Positions 8,500-17,106 of a stretch of DNA of 64,000 bases are shown here, one piece after another (positions within the stretch are counted from its first letter, which is position 1; each line of letters opens with the position of its first letter). Location of the stretch: positions 4,464,001 to 4,528,000 of the forward strand of contig NZ_AP022615.1 of NCBI RefSeq assembly GCF_010730745.1, read 5' to 3'. The notes under the pieces were generated by a model, which worked only from the letters and a program-made list of their open reading frames with translations, ran no database searches and had not been told where the DNA came from. Source of the DNA: Mycobacterium heidelbergense (GTDB lineage Bacteria; Actinomycetota; Actinomycetes; Mycobacteriales; Mycobacteriaceae). A program made the position numbers and the translations under genes.

Positions 8500-9848
8500 A
8501 GGCTCCAGGCCATCCGGAACTTGTCCGCCAGCTCCTCGGGCGCGAGGTCGCCGTAGCGCTCGTGCTCCAGGCGACGGACCGCGACCACCATGTCGACGAC
8601 GGGATCGCCGAGGATGCTCCGCAGGAGCGCAGAACCATCCAGTGCGGCAATGGCTTTCGCTTGATCGTCGGGCAGGCGCAGAATGCCGGCGCTGTCGCGG
8701 TCCGAATCGGTCAGTTTGGCTGGGTCCAGCGTCGTCTCGGGCGGTAGTGCCGCTTCGCGTTGGATCCCGTCCAGGGCCAGCCCGAGGATGGCCGCGGACG
8801 CCAGATACGGGTTCGCCGACGGGTCAACGACTTTCACTTCGGCGTTGCCGCCGTGCGGACTACCGGGGCCGCCCTTGACGAATCGCACCGCCGCCTCCCG
8901 GTTCTCGGTGCCCCAGCAGGCATACACCCCGGCCCAGTTACCCGGCCGCAGCCGCAAGCCGGACACGATCGACCCACACAGGACGCCCTGGGCCTCGGGC
9001 AGCCCGCCGATCACCCCCGCCACCGCGCTCTCCCCCGCCGGCGTCATGCCCGCCGCGCCGGTTCCGCCGGAAAACAGCGGCCCTTCGGGCGTGGTGAGCG
9101 AGAAGTGTTGGTGGGCACCGGATCCGACGCCGCCGGCGAACGGCGCCGGGGACAGGCTGACGCGCAGCCCGTGGCGGCGGGCCGCGCGGCCGATGATGAT
9201 TCGGGTCAGCACCAATTGGTCGGCGGCGGCCACCGGGGATAGCGGGGCCAGCGAAATCTCGAACTGGTTGGCCCCATATTCGGGGTGAAACTGCTCGATC
9301 GCGACGCCGGCCGTCGCGGCCGCGGTGTTGACATCGCGGACGAACGCCTCGTGCTCGAGCACGCCGGCGAGGCCGTACTGCGCCCAGAGCGCCGTCGGCA
9401 ACCGGCCGCCCTCCGGACCGACGAGAAGAAACTCGACTTCGTGACCGATCGCCGCCTCGATGCCGGCCTTATCGAGCGCGGCCTCGACCCGGCTCAGCGT
9501 TCCGCGGGCGCACGCGGGAACCGGTGTGCCGTCCTGTTCGAAGAACGTCGCGGGCGCCCATGCCACACCGTCGCCGATCATGCGCAACGCCGACAGGTCG
9601 ATGCGCAGGCGCTGATCACCCACCACGCCGACGTCGTCGGTAAACGCGATGCCGCTCTGGTCAATCGCGAACGCATGCCACGACGGGCTGGCGCCCAGGC
9701 CGGGATCGGCGAACGTGTTGGTCCGCCGGATCGGCACCGTCTTGGCCTGCGTGAGCCCGGCGGGGTTGACGACGGTGCCGATGACGGTGTCGACGCCCTC
9801 GGCCTCTAGTTGGGCTATCGCGGCGGCCGCGAGCGGAGTGGCTGTCAT
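8496..9848 (-). CDS. glnA3: Glutamine synthetase-like enzyme GlnA3 (gamma-glutamylpolyamine synthetase type)
   Basis: A 450-residue glutamine-synthetase family protein with the N-terminal beta-grasp part and the catalytic barrel. Landmarks are HEVEFLLVG, GANQFEISL, GSGAHQHFSL and RPGNWAGVYACW. It corresponds to Rv1878. GlnA3 enzymes of actinobacteria are reported to glutamylate polyamines rather than make glutamine, so ammonia assimilation should not be assumed. ATG 9848 (MTATPL) gives the length known for the M. tuberculosis protein; ATG 9857 is an alternative. It forms a tight unit with the downstream amidohydrolase. Confidence 0.88.
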   Translation of the reverse strand: MTATPLAAAAIAQLEAEGVDTVIGTVVNPAGLTQAKTVPIRRTNTFADPGLGASPSWHAFAIDQSGIAFTDDVGVVGDQRLRIDLSALRMIGDGVAWAPATFFEQDGTPVPACARGTLSRVEAALDKAGIEAAIGHEVEFLLVGPEGGRLPTALWAQYGLAGVLEHEAFVRDVNTAAATAGVAIEQFHPEYGANQFEISLAPLSPVAAADQLVLTRIIIGRAARRHGLRVSLSPAPFAGGVGSGAHQHFSLTTPEGPLFSGGTGAAGMTPAGESAVAGVIGGLPEAQGVLCGSIVSGLRLRPGNWAGVYACWGTENREAAVRFVKGGPGSPHGGNAEVKVVDPSANPYLASAAILGLALDGIQREAALPPETTLDPAKLTDSDRDSAGILRLPDDQAKAIAALDGSALLRSILGDPVVDMVVAVRRLEHERYGDLAPEELADKFRMAWSL

Positions 9849-9900
9849 GGCAGCCATTCTGCTGCGGCGCCGGGCCGCCGAACAACGCGGCGGGTGGCGG

Positions 9901-10395
9901 CTATGCGCGGCTGGGCAGGGTCAGCTTGCAGGCCTGGCCGATGTCGAGGGTGCGCAGCATCCGCCCCATGCCGACCCACAGGGCGCACGACATGGCGAGG
10001 TCGGCGAGCAGCTCCTCGGAGAAATGCTCGTTGCACCGGCTCCAGAAGTCTTCGTCGTCGCGCAGCTTGGTGTGCTCGGTGCCGAAGCGGTGCGCGAACT
10101 CGGCCGCCAGCCGCTCCTGTTCGCTGTACCCGGGCCAGGTGCGCCACTCGAGCGCGTGCTCATAGAGCTCCTCGTCCACGCCCGCCGCGGGCCCGTCGGC
10201 GTCGCGGGTGTTCACGCACACGATGCATTCGTTGTCATGGGCGATCACCGCCCGCGCCAGTTCCCGGGTGCGCATGGGCAGCCGGTTCTTGGTGTAGACC
10301 GCCTGGCTGAAGTTGGCGATCGCGCCGCCGAGGTCAGGGGACTTCGTGGCCCAGCTGTAGATGTCGTCGTCAGCGAATGTTCCGATTCGGCTCAT
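9901..10395 (-). CDS. Carboxymuconolactone decarboxylase / AhpD-fold protein
   Basis: A 164-residue AhpD-like protein. It keeps the paired cysteines C-x-x-C (ECIVCVNTR) of the fold, but the histidine that usually follows four residues later is replaced by Arg, so peroxidase-partner activity is uncertain. The ATG at 10395 overlaps the stop of the MFS gene upstream by four bases (ATGA), implying translational coupling. From memory this gene is not present between glnA3 and the MFS gene in M. tuberculosis. Confidence 0.8.
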   Translation of the reverse strand: MSRIGTFADDDIYSWATKSPDLGGAIANFSQAVYTKNRLPMRTRELARAVIAHDNECIVCVNTRDADGPAAGVDEELYEHALEWRTWPGYSEQERLAAEFAHRFGTEHTKLRDDEDFWSRCNEHFSEELLADLAMSCALWVGMGRMLRTLDIGQACKLTLPSRA

Positions 10396-12476
10396 GGCGT
10401 GATGGTACGCCCGGCCCGCGGACCCGCCGCCGCGATGGCCGCGGTCGGCGGCTCGTCGTACCAATCGCGTTGGGCCAGAACCCGATGCGCGACGCGTTCG
10501 AGCGCGGCCTGCACCTGGCGACGGTCGGGTCGGCCTTCGAAGCCGGGCGACCGGGCCAGCTTGTCGACCAGCCAGGCCAACAGCAGCGAGTGCACGTAGG
10601 CGACCTGCTGGGCCCCGGCCGGGGTCAGCCACATCTCGTCGCCGTCGCGCTGCGCGTAGCCGGCGGCGACCAGGCGGGCGAAGGTGGGCTCGAGCACCTC
10701 GAACGGGACCCGCAGGTATTCACCCATGTCGGTGAGCCGGGCCACCCCGTACATCTCCCGATAGCGGTTGATGCGCAGGACGCCCCACAACCCGGCGACG
10801 TCGAGCCGGCAATCGGGCCGCATCGCGATGCTGCGCAGTCGCATGCCGGTGTCGCCGCGCAGCATGCGCGCAATGGCGTTCTCCAGCAGCCGTTCCGGAC
10901 TGTCGGTGGTCGGCATCCCGAACCCGTCGCCGAGATCGACCGCGCTGTTGTGAATGTCCCGCAGCGGGACCTCGCGCAGGAACAATGCCAACACAAACCC
11001 GACCACGGCGACCGGCGCCGCCCACAAGAAGACCTGGGTCAGCGAGTCGGCGTAGGCCGCCACGATGGGCGCGGCCACGTTGTGCGGCTGCCGGTGCAGG
11101 GCCCCCGGCGAGCTGACGGCGGCCGGGGGCGCGCCGCTGGCCGCCAGCGCCGGGCCCAACCTACCGTTCAGGAAGTTCACGAACAGCGAGCCGAAAATCG
11201 CGGCGCCGAAAGAACTTCCGATCGTGCGGAAGAACGTCACGCCTGAGGTGGCCACGCCGAGGTCCTCGAAGTTCGACGTGTTCTGCACGATGAGGACCAG
11301 CACCTGCATGGACAGCCCGATGCCGGCGCCCAGGATGATCAGGTAGGCCGATTGCAGCAGGGCCGACGTCGACGGGTCCATCCGCGACATCAGCAGAAAG
11401 GCGAGCGCCATCAGCGCCGTGCCGGCCACCGGAAACACCTTGTAGCGGCCGGTGTGGCCGACGACGGTGCCGCTGCCCGTCGAGGTGATCAGCATCCCGA
11501 CCACCATAGGCAGCGTCCGCAGGCCCGAGGTGGTCGCCGAGACCCCATCCACGTACTGCATGTAGGTGGGCAGAAAGGTCATCGCGCCCAACATCGCGAA
11601 GCCGACCACGAAGGACAGCACGCAGCACACGGTGAACACCGGGCTCCGGAACAACCGGGTGGGCAGGATCGGCTCGACGGCACGGCTTTCCATCCACACG
11701 AAGGCGCAGAGCGCCGCCGCGGCGCCGACGAACAACCCGATGATCGTCGCCGAACCCCACGGGTACAGGGTGCCGCCCCAGCTGGTGGCCAGCGTCAGGC
11801 CGGCCGCACCGAGGCCGACGAACGCGATGCCGGCGTAGTCGATCACCGGCTTGCTCGACGCCGCGAGCGCCGGGATCGCCACGGCCGCAACCACAATGAC
11901 GGCCACCGAGACCGGCACGTTCACCCAGAACGCCCACCGCCAGGTCAGGTAGTCGGTGAAATAGCCGCCCAGCAGTGGGCCGATGACCGTCGTGACGCCG
12001 AAGACCGCGCCCAGGATGCCCTGGTAGCGGCCCCGTTCCCGCAGCGGGACGACCTCACCGATCAAGGCGCTGGCCGTGACGGTGATGCCGCCGCCGCCGA
12101 TCCCCTGCAGGGCGCGGGCCCCCACCAGCATGGCCATCGACTGGGCGAGCCCGCACAACACGGACCCGACGACGAAGAAGACCACGGCGGCCTGGAACAC
12201 CCGCTTGCGGCCGAACACGTCCCCCAGCTTGCCGACCAGCGCCGTGACGATCGTCGACGCGAGTAGGTAGCTGGTGACGACCCAGGATTGATGCCCGGCG
12301 TCGCCCAGGTCGGCGACGATGGTCGGCAGCGCGGTCGCGACGATGGTCTGGTCCAACGCCGCGAGCAGCATGCCGAGCACGATGGCGACGAAGATCAGGT
12401 TGCGGCGTTGCGGGCTGATCGGTGCGCCGCCGGCGGCCGGGGCGCCGGGGGTCGCCGCTGTCATCGCGCTCGTCAT
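10392..12476 (-). CDS. DHA2-family MFS efflux pump with C-terminal cytoplasmic domain (Rv1877-like)
   Basis: A 694-residue transporter. About 500 residues form the 14-helix drug:H+ antiporter core, with LDQTIVATALPTI in helix 1 and the motif GKLGDVFGRKRVF in the first cytoplasmic loop. The remaining 180 residues or so are soluble and look like a helical, winged-helix-type domain (for example VLEPTFARLVAAGYAQRDGD followed by LTPAG). It matches Rv1877, a pump of the EmrB type. Its stop overlaps the CMD gene. A polyamine or drug substrate is possible; nothing in the sequence decides. Confidence 0.9.
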   Translation of the reverse strand: MTSAMTAATPGAPAAGGAPISPQRRNLIFVAIVLGMLLAALDQTIVATALPTIVADLGDAGHQSWVVTSYLLASTIVTALVGKLGDVFGRKRVFQAAVVFFVVGSVLCGLAQSMAMLVGARALQGIGGGGITVTASALIGEVVPLRERGRYQGILGAVFGVTTVIGPLLGGYFTDYLTWRWAFWVNVPVSVAVIVVAAVAIPALAASSKPVIDYAGIAFVGLGAAGLTLATSWGGTLYPWGSATIIGLFVGAAAALCAFVWMESRAVEPILPTRLFRSPVFTVCCVLSFVVGFAMLGAMTFLPTYMQYVDGVSATTSGLRTLPMVVGMLITSTGSGTVVGHTGRYKVFPVAGTALMALAFLLMSRMDPSTSALLQSAYLIILGAGIGLSMQVLVLIVQNTSNFEDLGVATSGVTFFRTIGSSFGAAIFGSLFVNFLNGRLGPALAASGAPPAAVSSPGALHRQPHNVAAPIVAAYADSLTQVFLWAAPVAVVGFVLALFLREVPLRDIHNSAVDLGDGFGMPTTDSPERLLENAIARMLRGDTGMRLRSIAMRPDCRLDVAGLWGVLRINRYREMYGVARLTDMGEYLRVPFEVLEPTFARLVAAGYAQRDGDEMWLTPAGAQQVAYVHSLLLAWLVDKLARSPGFEGRPDRRQVQAALERVAHRVLAQRDWYDEPPTAAIAAAGPRAGRTITP

Positions 12477-12574
12477 GCGTGCCCTTCCGTCGGCGTCCGA
12501 TGCTACGGGTGCCCGGCACGCGGACCCTCGCGCGGCGGGCCCCGGGCGCTACCCCGCCGACCCGCGCGCGAGTG

Positions 12575-13054
12575 TCAGCTCGGAGGCCGCGATACGCATT
12601 GGGCCGAGTACAGTTCCTCCCCCAGCTTTTCCATCAACTCCAATTGGGTCTCCAGGTAGTCGATGTGCTTTTCCTCGTCGGCCACGATCTTCTCCAGCAG
12701 GACGGCGCTGGTGCTGTCCTGCTTTTCCCGGCACATGATGATTCCCGGCTTCAGCCGCTCCACCACCTCGTATTCGATGGCCAGGTCGGCCTCGAACTGC
12801 TCGCGCAGCGTCTGGCCGACGCGTAACGAGAAGAGGCGCTGGTAGTTTGGCAACCCGTCGAGCAGCAGGATGCGATCGGTGATCTCCTCGGCGTGGCGCA
12901 TTTCGTCGAAGGACTCCGCGCGGGTGTGCTCGGCCAGCTCGGTAAAGCCCCAGTTCTCCTGCATCTTGGAATGCAGGAAATACTGGTTGATAGCGGTGAG
13001 TTCGCTGGTCAGTTGCTCGTTGAGCAGGCGCAAAACGTCCGGATCACCTTGCAT
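12575..13054 (-). CDS. bfrA: Bacterioferritin BfrA
   Basis: A 159-residue heme-containing ferritin that oxidises Fe(II) and stores iron in a 24-mer. The ferroxidase ligands Glu18, Glu51, His54, Glu94, Glu127 and His130 are all present, and the heme ligand Met52 lies in FDEMRHAE. The start is the ATG at 13054 (MQGDPDVL), as in M. tuberculosis BfrA. It diverges from bfd, and two IdeR-type boxes lie in the shared promoter region, consistent with IdeR plus iron activating storage genes. Confidence 0.97.
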   Translation of the reverse strand: MQGDPDVLRLLNEQLTSELTAINQYFLHSKMQENWGFTELAEHTRAESFDEMRHAEEITDRILLLDGLPNYQRLFSLRVGQTLREQFEADLAIEYEVVERLKPGIIMCREKQDSTSAVLLEKIVADEEKHIDYLETQLELMEKLGEELYSAQCVSRPPS

Positions 13055-13228
13055 GATCACTCCTATGGTGTGAAGGCGTCATGTCTGAGCGCGGCAGGCG
13101 GGCTGGGCTGGAGCCCACGGTGCTGGGCTTTCCTGGGCTAACAGCAGCACTTTGCCACGCCGCTTTCGAATCTTCCAGCAAGGTTTGGCTGGGCTCAGTG
13201 CGTTCCCCGACCGGATGGCGCCGCCTGG

Positions 13229-13271
13229 TTAGGTTAGACTCCACTAACCAACTTAGGTTAGACTCTACTAA
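13229..13271. promoter_or_regulatory. Two tandem IdeR iron boxes between bfrA and bfd
   Basis: Two 19-bp boxes, 13229-13247 and 13253-13271, both begin TTAGGTTAGACTC and end ACTAA. Each matches about 15 of 19 positions of the mycobacterial IdeR consensus. The whole unit repeats with a 24-bp period and only a few differences. M. tuberculosis bfrA is also known to carry tandem IdeR sites, where IdeR activates it. The boxes are about 50 bp from the bfd start and 175 bp from the bfrA start, so both genes may respond. Confidence 0.85.
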
Positions 13272-13320
13272 CTATGCGGCTTGTTCGCTCGGCTCATTCG
13301 CGCGTGCGGGGGGTGTCCTG

Positions 13321-13506
13321 ATGTACGTGTGCCTCTGTGTGGGGGCCACCAACCAGACGGTGTCCGACGCCGTCGCGCGGGGCGCGTCCACGTCGAAAGA
13401 GGTCGCCGCGGCCTGTGGGGCCGGCGGCGATTGCGGGCGTTGCCGGCGCACGCTCCGCGCGATCATCGCCGCCGCGCACGAATTCGAGTCCACCCCCTCG
13501 CGATAG
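13321..13506 (+). CDS. bfd: Bacterioferritin-associated ferredoxin (Bfd-like)
   Basis: A 61-residue [2Fe-2S] protein with the four-cysteine pattern of Bfd: C-x-C near the N-terminus (YVCLCVG) and C-x-x-C in GGDCGRC. Bfd proteins deliver electrons to bacterioferritin heme to release stored iron. The ATG at 13321 lies 50 bp after the second IdeR box. Placement divergent from bfrA supports the assignment. The longer open frame running upstream through the iron boxes is not considered coding. Confidence 0.85.
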   Translation: MYVCLCVGATNQTVSDAVARGASTSKEVAAACGAGGDCGRCRRTLRAIIAAAHEFESTPSR

Positions 13507-13510
13507 CCGG

Positions 13511-14263
13511 TCAGCGCCGCGTGTTGAAGTCCGCCAGCGCCGCGGCGTTGGCCTGGGCGCCCATCAGCTCGGCGAAGTGGGCGTTTTCCCGCGCGCTCGC
13601 CGCGGCGATCTCGGGACGGATCGGTTCCACCATCGTGTGCTTGACGGCCATCAGGCTCGAGATCGGCCGCGCCGCAAGGATTTCGGCATGCCGGCGGGCC
13701 TCCGGCAGCAGCTCCTCCGGATCGCAGACCCGCCAGACCAGGCCCATCCGCAACGCCTCGTCGGCGCCGACCCATTCCGAGGACATCAACAGCCAGGCGG
13801 CGTTTTGCCGGCCGACCAGCTGCGGCAGCAGATACGACGACGCCGCCTCGGGTGCGACGCCCAGGCTGGTGAAGGGGCACTTCAGGCGGGCCGTCGACGA
13901 CATGAACGCCAGATCGGCGTAGCCGAGGATGGTGGCGCCGATCCCCACGCCGACGCCGTTGACCGCACAGATCAGCGGCTTGGGAAACGCGGCGAGCGCG
14001 TCGATCAGCCCGATGAAGCCGTGCTTTCCCGGCGTGAAGTCCGGATCCGTGATGCGCGCCTGCATCTCGGCGAGATCCGTGCCCGCGCTGAAGCCCCGGC
14101 CGGCGCCGGTCAGCAGGACCACGGCGACCTCCGGATCGTCGGCGGCGGCCAACAGCGCCTCCGCGGTCGCGTCGTAGAGGGCTTCGTTGAATGCGTTCAG
14201 CGCCTCGGGCCGGTTGAGGGTGAGGGTGCGCACCCGATTCTTGTCGTCGATCTGCAGCGTCAC
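13511..14263 (-). CDS. Enoyl-CoA hydratase/isomerase (crotonase) family protein
   Basis: A 250-residue crotonase-fold protein. The oxyanion-hole segments are GFSAGTDLAEM and ICAVNGVGVGIGA, and an acidic residue follows in LGVAPEAASS, close to the position used by enoyl-CoA isomerases. The second catalytic glutamate of classical hydratases is not evident, so isomerase or another acyl-CoA activity is as likely as hydration. It ends 4 bp after bfd, convergently. No matching gene is recalled between Rv1876 and Rv1875 in M. tuberculosis. Confidence 0.82.
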   Translation of the reverse strand: MTLQIDDKNRVRTLTLNRPEALNAFNEALYDATAEALLAAADDPEVAVVLLTGAGRGFSAGTDLAEMQARITDPDFTPGKHGFIGLIDALAAFPKPLICAVNGVGVGIGATILGYADLAFMSSTARLKCPFTSLGVAPEAASSYLLPQLVGRQNAAWLLMSSEWVGADEALRMGLVWRVCDPEELLPEARRHAEILAARPISSLMAVKHTMVEPIRPEIAAASARENAHFAELMGAQANAAALADFNTRR

Positions 14264-14287
14264 GGCTGCAGCCTAACGCCCTCGGGT

Positions 14288-14731
14288 TCAGCCGTTGCCG
14301 TAGACGCGGGCCGGCGCGATCAACACGACCGCTCGCCGCTCCTCGGCCATCACCCGGTCGTACTCGCCCCAGTCGTCATGGGTGCCGCCGGCGGCGGTGA
14401 AGACCTCGCGCAGCAACAGCCGCAACTGGTCGGCGCCCTTCAGCCAGGGCTGCGGGTCGTCCGGGCCGGCCAGCTCCGCGCGGCCCTCGGCGGTGGCCCA
14501 CCGCCATCCGCCGCGGAATGTCACGGCTATCTGCGGCCTCGCCCGCAGGTTGGCCAGCTTGACCTTGCCGTACGTGGTGAACCCCAGCGCCGGCTCACCG
14601 GTTGCCGGGTGCGCCAGCAGGCCGACGTTGACCAGCGAGGCCTGCACCGTCGCGTCGGCGCGCACGGTGGACACCACCGCCAGGCCGCTTTCCGCCGCCG
14701 CCAGTGCCACGGCGTCGCGCAGTGCCGTCAT
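14288..14731 (-). CDS. F420/FMN-dependent PPOX-class split-barrel protein (Rv1875-like)
   Basis: A 147-residue split beta-barrel of the pyridoxamine-5-phosphate-oxidase-like superfamily. Features such as VSTVRADATVQASLVNVG and the segment GFTTYGKVKLANLRARPQIAV are typical of the deazaflavin-dependent group in mycobacteria. It corresponds to Rv1875, for which cofactor F420 binding has been reported. It lies 9 bp downstream of the EthD-like gene in the same direction and is probably co-transcribed. The substrate is unknown. Confidence 0.75.
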   Translation of the reverse strand: MTALRDAVALAAAESGLAVVSTVRADATVQASLVNVGLLAHPATGEPALGFTTYGKVKLANLRARPQIAVTFRGGWRWATAEGRAELAGPDDPQPWLKGADQLRLLLREVFTAAGGTHDDWGEYDRVMAEERRAVVLIAPARVYGNG

Positions 14732-14740
14732 GCGGGTTCC

Positions 14741-15442
14741 TCACTCTTCGAACGGCGTCCTGAAGACGTAGCGGCTGGTGGGCACGGTGTCGATGTTCTC
14801 GTTGGCGCCGAACGCGGTTGTGCTGGCGACCATCTGGCTTATCCGGCTTTGCAGATCGTTGTCGTCGGCGGCACCGAAGAACGCTTTCAGATCGGTGATC
14901 GCCTCCGTGGGGAACAACTCCTCGACGATGCCCGCGATTCCCGGTGCGTCGGGGGTGAGGGTTCGCACCACCCAGTTCTGGGTGTAGCCGAACGTCGACT
15001 GGGTCTCGATGGCCACCGACGTGTGGTCGCGCTGCCACCGGTTCAGCCACGTCGGCTGGTCCAGACCGGCGGGCCGGCGAAGCAACGCGACGTTGGCCAA
15101 ACCCGGTGTGCGAGCGCCGGACTCGACCGCGGGCGCGCTCAACGGAACCGATTCCGTCACCAGGTAGGCGGCGAGCTGCTCACACTCGGCCGCGAGCAGC
15201 TTCAGCGCCGACGCGGTTTGGTCGCCGTAGCACTGTTGGGTCCACAGGCTGATCACCGCGGCGACCGGCGGGTCCAGCGTCGTCAGCGTCATCAGTGAGT
15301 GGCGCACGGCGTCGTCGCGGACATTGACGGAGAGCCCGGCCACGCCGAGCTCCAACAGCGCGTCGGCGACCGGCCCCCGCTGCCGGGCGCACCATCCTTC
15401 ATCCGGGTCGGGACGCATCAGCACGGCGATCACCTTTTCCAT
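14741..15442 (-). CDS. EthD-domain-like conserved protein (Rv1874-like)
   Basis: A 233-residue conserved mycobacterial protein. The second half contains RPAGLDQPTWLNRWQRDHTSVAIETQSTFGYTQNWV, cut here into shorter motifs: WLNRWQRDHT is characteristic of EthD/dimeric alpha-beta barrel proteins. The position matches Rv1874. Function is unknown. In this genome the next gene upstream is oxyR rather than the Rv1873 homologue, so a junction lies just beyond it. Confidence 0.7.
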   Translation of the reverse strand: MEKVIAVLMRPDPDEGWCARQRGPVADALLELGVAGLSVNVRDDAVRHSLMTLTTLDPPVAAVISLWTQQCYGDQTASALKLLAAECEQLAAYLVTESVPLSAPAVESGARTPGLANVALLRRPAGLDQPTWLNRWQRDHTSVAIETQSTFGYTQNWVVRTLTPDAPGIAGIVEELFPTEAITDLKAFFGAADDNDLQSRISQMVASTTAFGANENIDTVPTSRYVFRTPFEE

Positions 15443-15468
15443 ACGCCGAACCTACCGTCGGCGGATGG

Positions 15469-16404
15469 CTACCTGACCGGGCGTACCTGGTGTTCGGCGC
15501 AGATCAATTCGCCGATCGTCGCGGCCAGGTGCCGGTAGGACTCGTCGCGACCGCTCGACGAGCGAAACACCAGGCCGATCCGCCGTCCCGGGCGGGGTGC
15601 GGCGAACCGCGCGAGCCCGAGCCGGCTCCTGGCGGCCTCGACCGGCACCGCGCTCTGCGGGATCAGCGTTACCCCCAGCCCGCCGCTGACGCACTGCACC
15701 GCCGTCGCCAGCGAGGCCGCGCGGGTGTTGGCGAGCTCCGCCCGCACGCCGGCCTTGTGGCAGACGTCCAGCGCCTGGTCGCGCAGGCAGTGGCCCTCGT
15801 CCAACAACAGCAGCGGGAGCTCGGCCAGCGCCGTCGCCGGCACCCGACGTTTGCCCGACAGCGGGTGCTCGGGCGGCAGCGCGAGCACGAAATCCTCGTC
15901 GTAGATCGGGATCGCGGTCACCCCGGCCGCATCGGCCGGCAACGCGATCAGCGCCGCATCCAGCGCCCCGTCGCGCAGGACCGCCAGCAGCCGTTCGGTT
16001 TGGTCCTCGACCACCCGCAAGGTCAGCGAGGGCAGTTGCCGGGCGAGCCCCGCCAGGACGGTCGGCAGCACATAGGGCGCCACGGTGGGAATCAAACCCA
16101 GGCGCATGCTGGCCTGCAGCGGATCCGACGCGCCCGCCGCGGCGGCAGTGAACGCGTCGACCGCGTCGACCGCGGCCAGGGCGCGCGGCAGAAGCTGTTC
16201 GCCCTCCGCTGTCAAGAAGACACGCCGCGTCGACCTCTCGACCAGCTGGGTGCCCAGGCCCGCCTCCAGGGCCGCCAGCGCCTGCGACAAGGTCGACTGG
16301 CTCACGCCGAGAGTCGTTGCGGCGCCGCTGAAATGCTGCCTCTCGGCCACCGCGACGAACGCGCGAAGCCCGGCAACGGTGGGCTGATAGATCTTATCGG
16401 TCAT
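15469..16404 (-). CDS. oxyR: OxyR, LysR-type peroxide-sensing regulator (intact)
   Basis: A 311-residue LysR-family regulator. The winged helix-turn-helix covers roughly residues 15-60 (FSGAATTLGVSQSTLSQAL), and the effector domain carries the two redox cysteines Cys206 and Cys215 of the C-x8-C loop. It senses peroxide and activates ahpC. In M. tuberculosis the same gene is a pseudogene; here it is complete. The start is ATG at 16404 (MTDKIYQP). It is transcribed divergently from ahpC, with 101 bp between start codons. Confidence 0.95.
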   Translation of the reverse strand: MTDKIYQPTVAGLRAFVAVAERQHFSGAATTLGVSQSTLSQALAALEAGLGTQLVERSTRRVFLTAEGEQLLPRALAAVDAVDAFTAAAAGASDPLQASMRLGLIPTVAPYVLPTVLAGLARQLPSLTLRVVEDQTERLLAVLRDGALDAALIALPADAAGVTAIPIYDEDFVLALPPEHPLSGKRRVPATALAELPLLLLDEGHCLRDQALDVCHKAGVRAELANTRAASLATAVQCVSGGLGVTLIPQSAVPVEAARSRLGLARFAAPRPGRRIGLVFRSSSGRDESYRHLAATIGELICAEHQVRPVR

Positions 16405-16413
16405 GCCTATAAG
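16393..16413. promoter_or_regulatory. Candidate OxyR operator (CTTAT-N11-ATAAG)
   Basis: The sequence CTTAT, 11 bases, then ATAAG forms the T-N11-A dyad typical of LysR regulators. It overlaps the oxyR start codon, fitting autoregulation. A second, shorter palindrome CTATA-AG-TATAG follows at 16407-16418, and GTGA-N4-TCAC just beyond. Mycobacterial OxyR is known to bind the oxyR-ahpC intergenic region at a T-N11-A site; assignment to this copy is inference. Confidence 0.6.
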
Positions 16414-16505
16414 TATAGTGTGAAATATCACTTTTACTTCAGACTGAGTTCGCGGCATCATGGTGACAGAAAGCTAATCTTGAGTAGATCCAAACAAGGA
16501 GCGAC

Positions 16506-17093
16506 ATGTCCCTGCTGACCATCGGCGACCAATTCCCCGCCTACCGGCTGACCGCGCTGATCGGTGGCGACCTGTCGAAGGTCGACGCCAAGCAACCCGG
16601 CGACTACTTCACCACCCTCACCAGCGACGACCACGAGGGCAAGTGGCGCGTGGTGTTCTTCTGGCCGAAGGACTTCACCTTTGTGTGCCCCACCGAGATC
16701 GCGGCGTTCGGCAAGCTCAACGACGAGTTCGAGGACCGCGACGCGCAGATCCTCGGAGTCTCGATCGACAGCGAATTCGTCCACTTCCAGTGGCGCGCAC
16801 AGCACGAGGACCTCAAGCAGTTGCCGTTCCCGATGCTCTCGGACATCAAGCGGGAGCTGTCGCTGGCCACCGGCGTGCTCAACGGCGACGGCGTCGCAGA
16901 CCGGGTGACCTTCATCGTCGACCCCAACAACGAAATCCAATTCGTTTCCGCGACCGCGGGTTCCGTGGGTCGAAACGTCGACGAGGTGCTGCGCGTGCTG
17001 GACGCGCTGCAATCCGATGAGCTGTGCGCCTGCAACTGGCGCAAGGGCGACCCGACGATCGACGCCGGTGAGCTGCTCAAGGCCTCGGCCTGA
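16506..17093 (+). CDS. ahpC: Alkyl hydroperoxide reductase AhpC
   Basis: A 195-residue typical 2-Cys peroxiredoxin that reduces hydroperoxides and peroxynitrite. The peroxidatic cysteine is Cys61 in FTFVCPTE, and the C-terminal resolving pair is Cys174 and Cys176 (LCACNW), the three-cysteine arrangement of mycobacterial AhpC. ATG 16506 follows AAGGAG. It is regenerated by AhpD, encoded 13 bp downstream, and is expected to be activated by OxyR from the adjacent divergent gene. Confidence 0.97.
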   Translation: MSLLTIGDQFPAYRLTALIGGDLSKVDAKQPGDYFTTLTSDDHEGKWRVVFFWPKDFTFVCPTEIAAFGKLNDEFEDRDAQILGVSIDSEFVHFQWRAQHEDLKQLPFPMLSDIKRELSLATGVLNGDGVADRVTFIVDPNNEIQFVSATAGSVGRNVDEVLRVLDALQSDELCACNWRKGDPTIDAGELLKASA

Positions 17094-17106
17094 TCCGGGG
17101 GTCGTG

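Noticed and set aside
13081..13506. 141-codon version of bfd starting at 13081
   Set aside because: The extra N-terminus reads through the IdeR boxes; the Bfd domain begins at ATG 13321.
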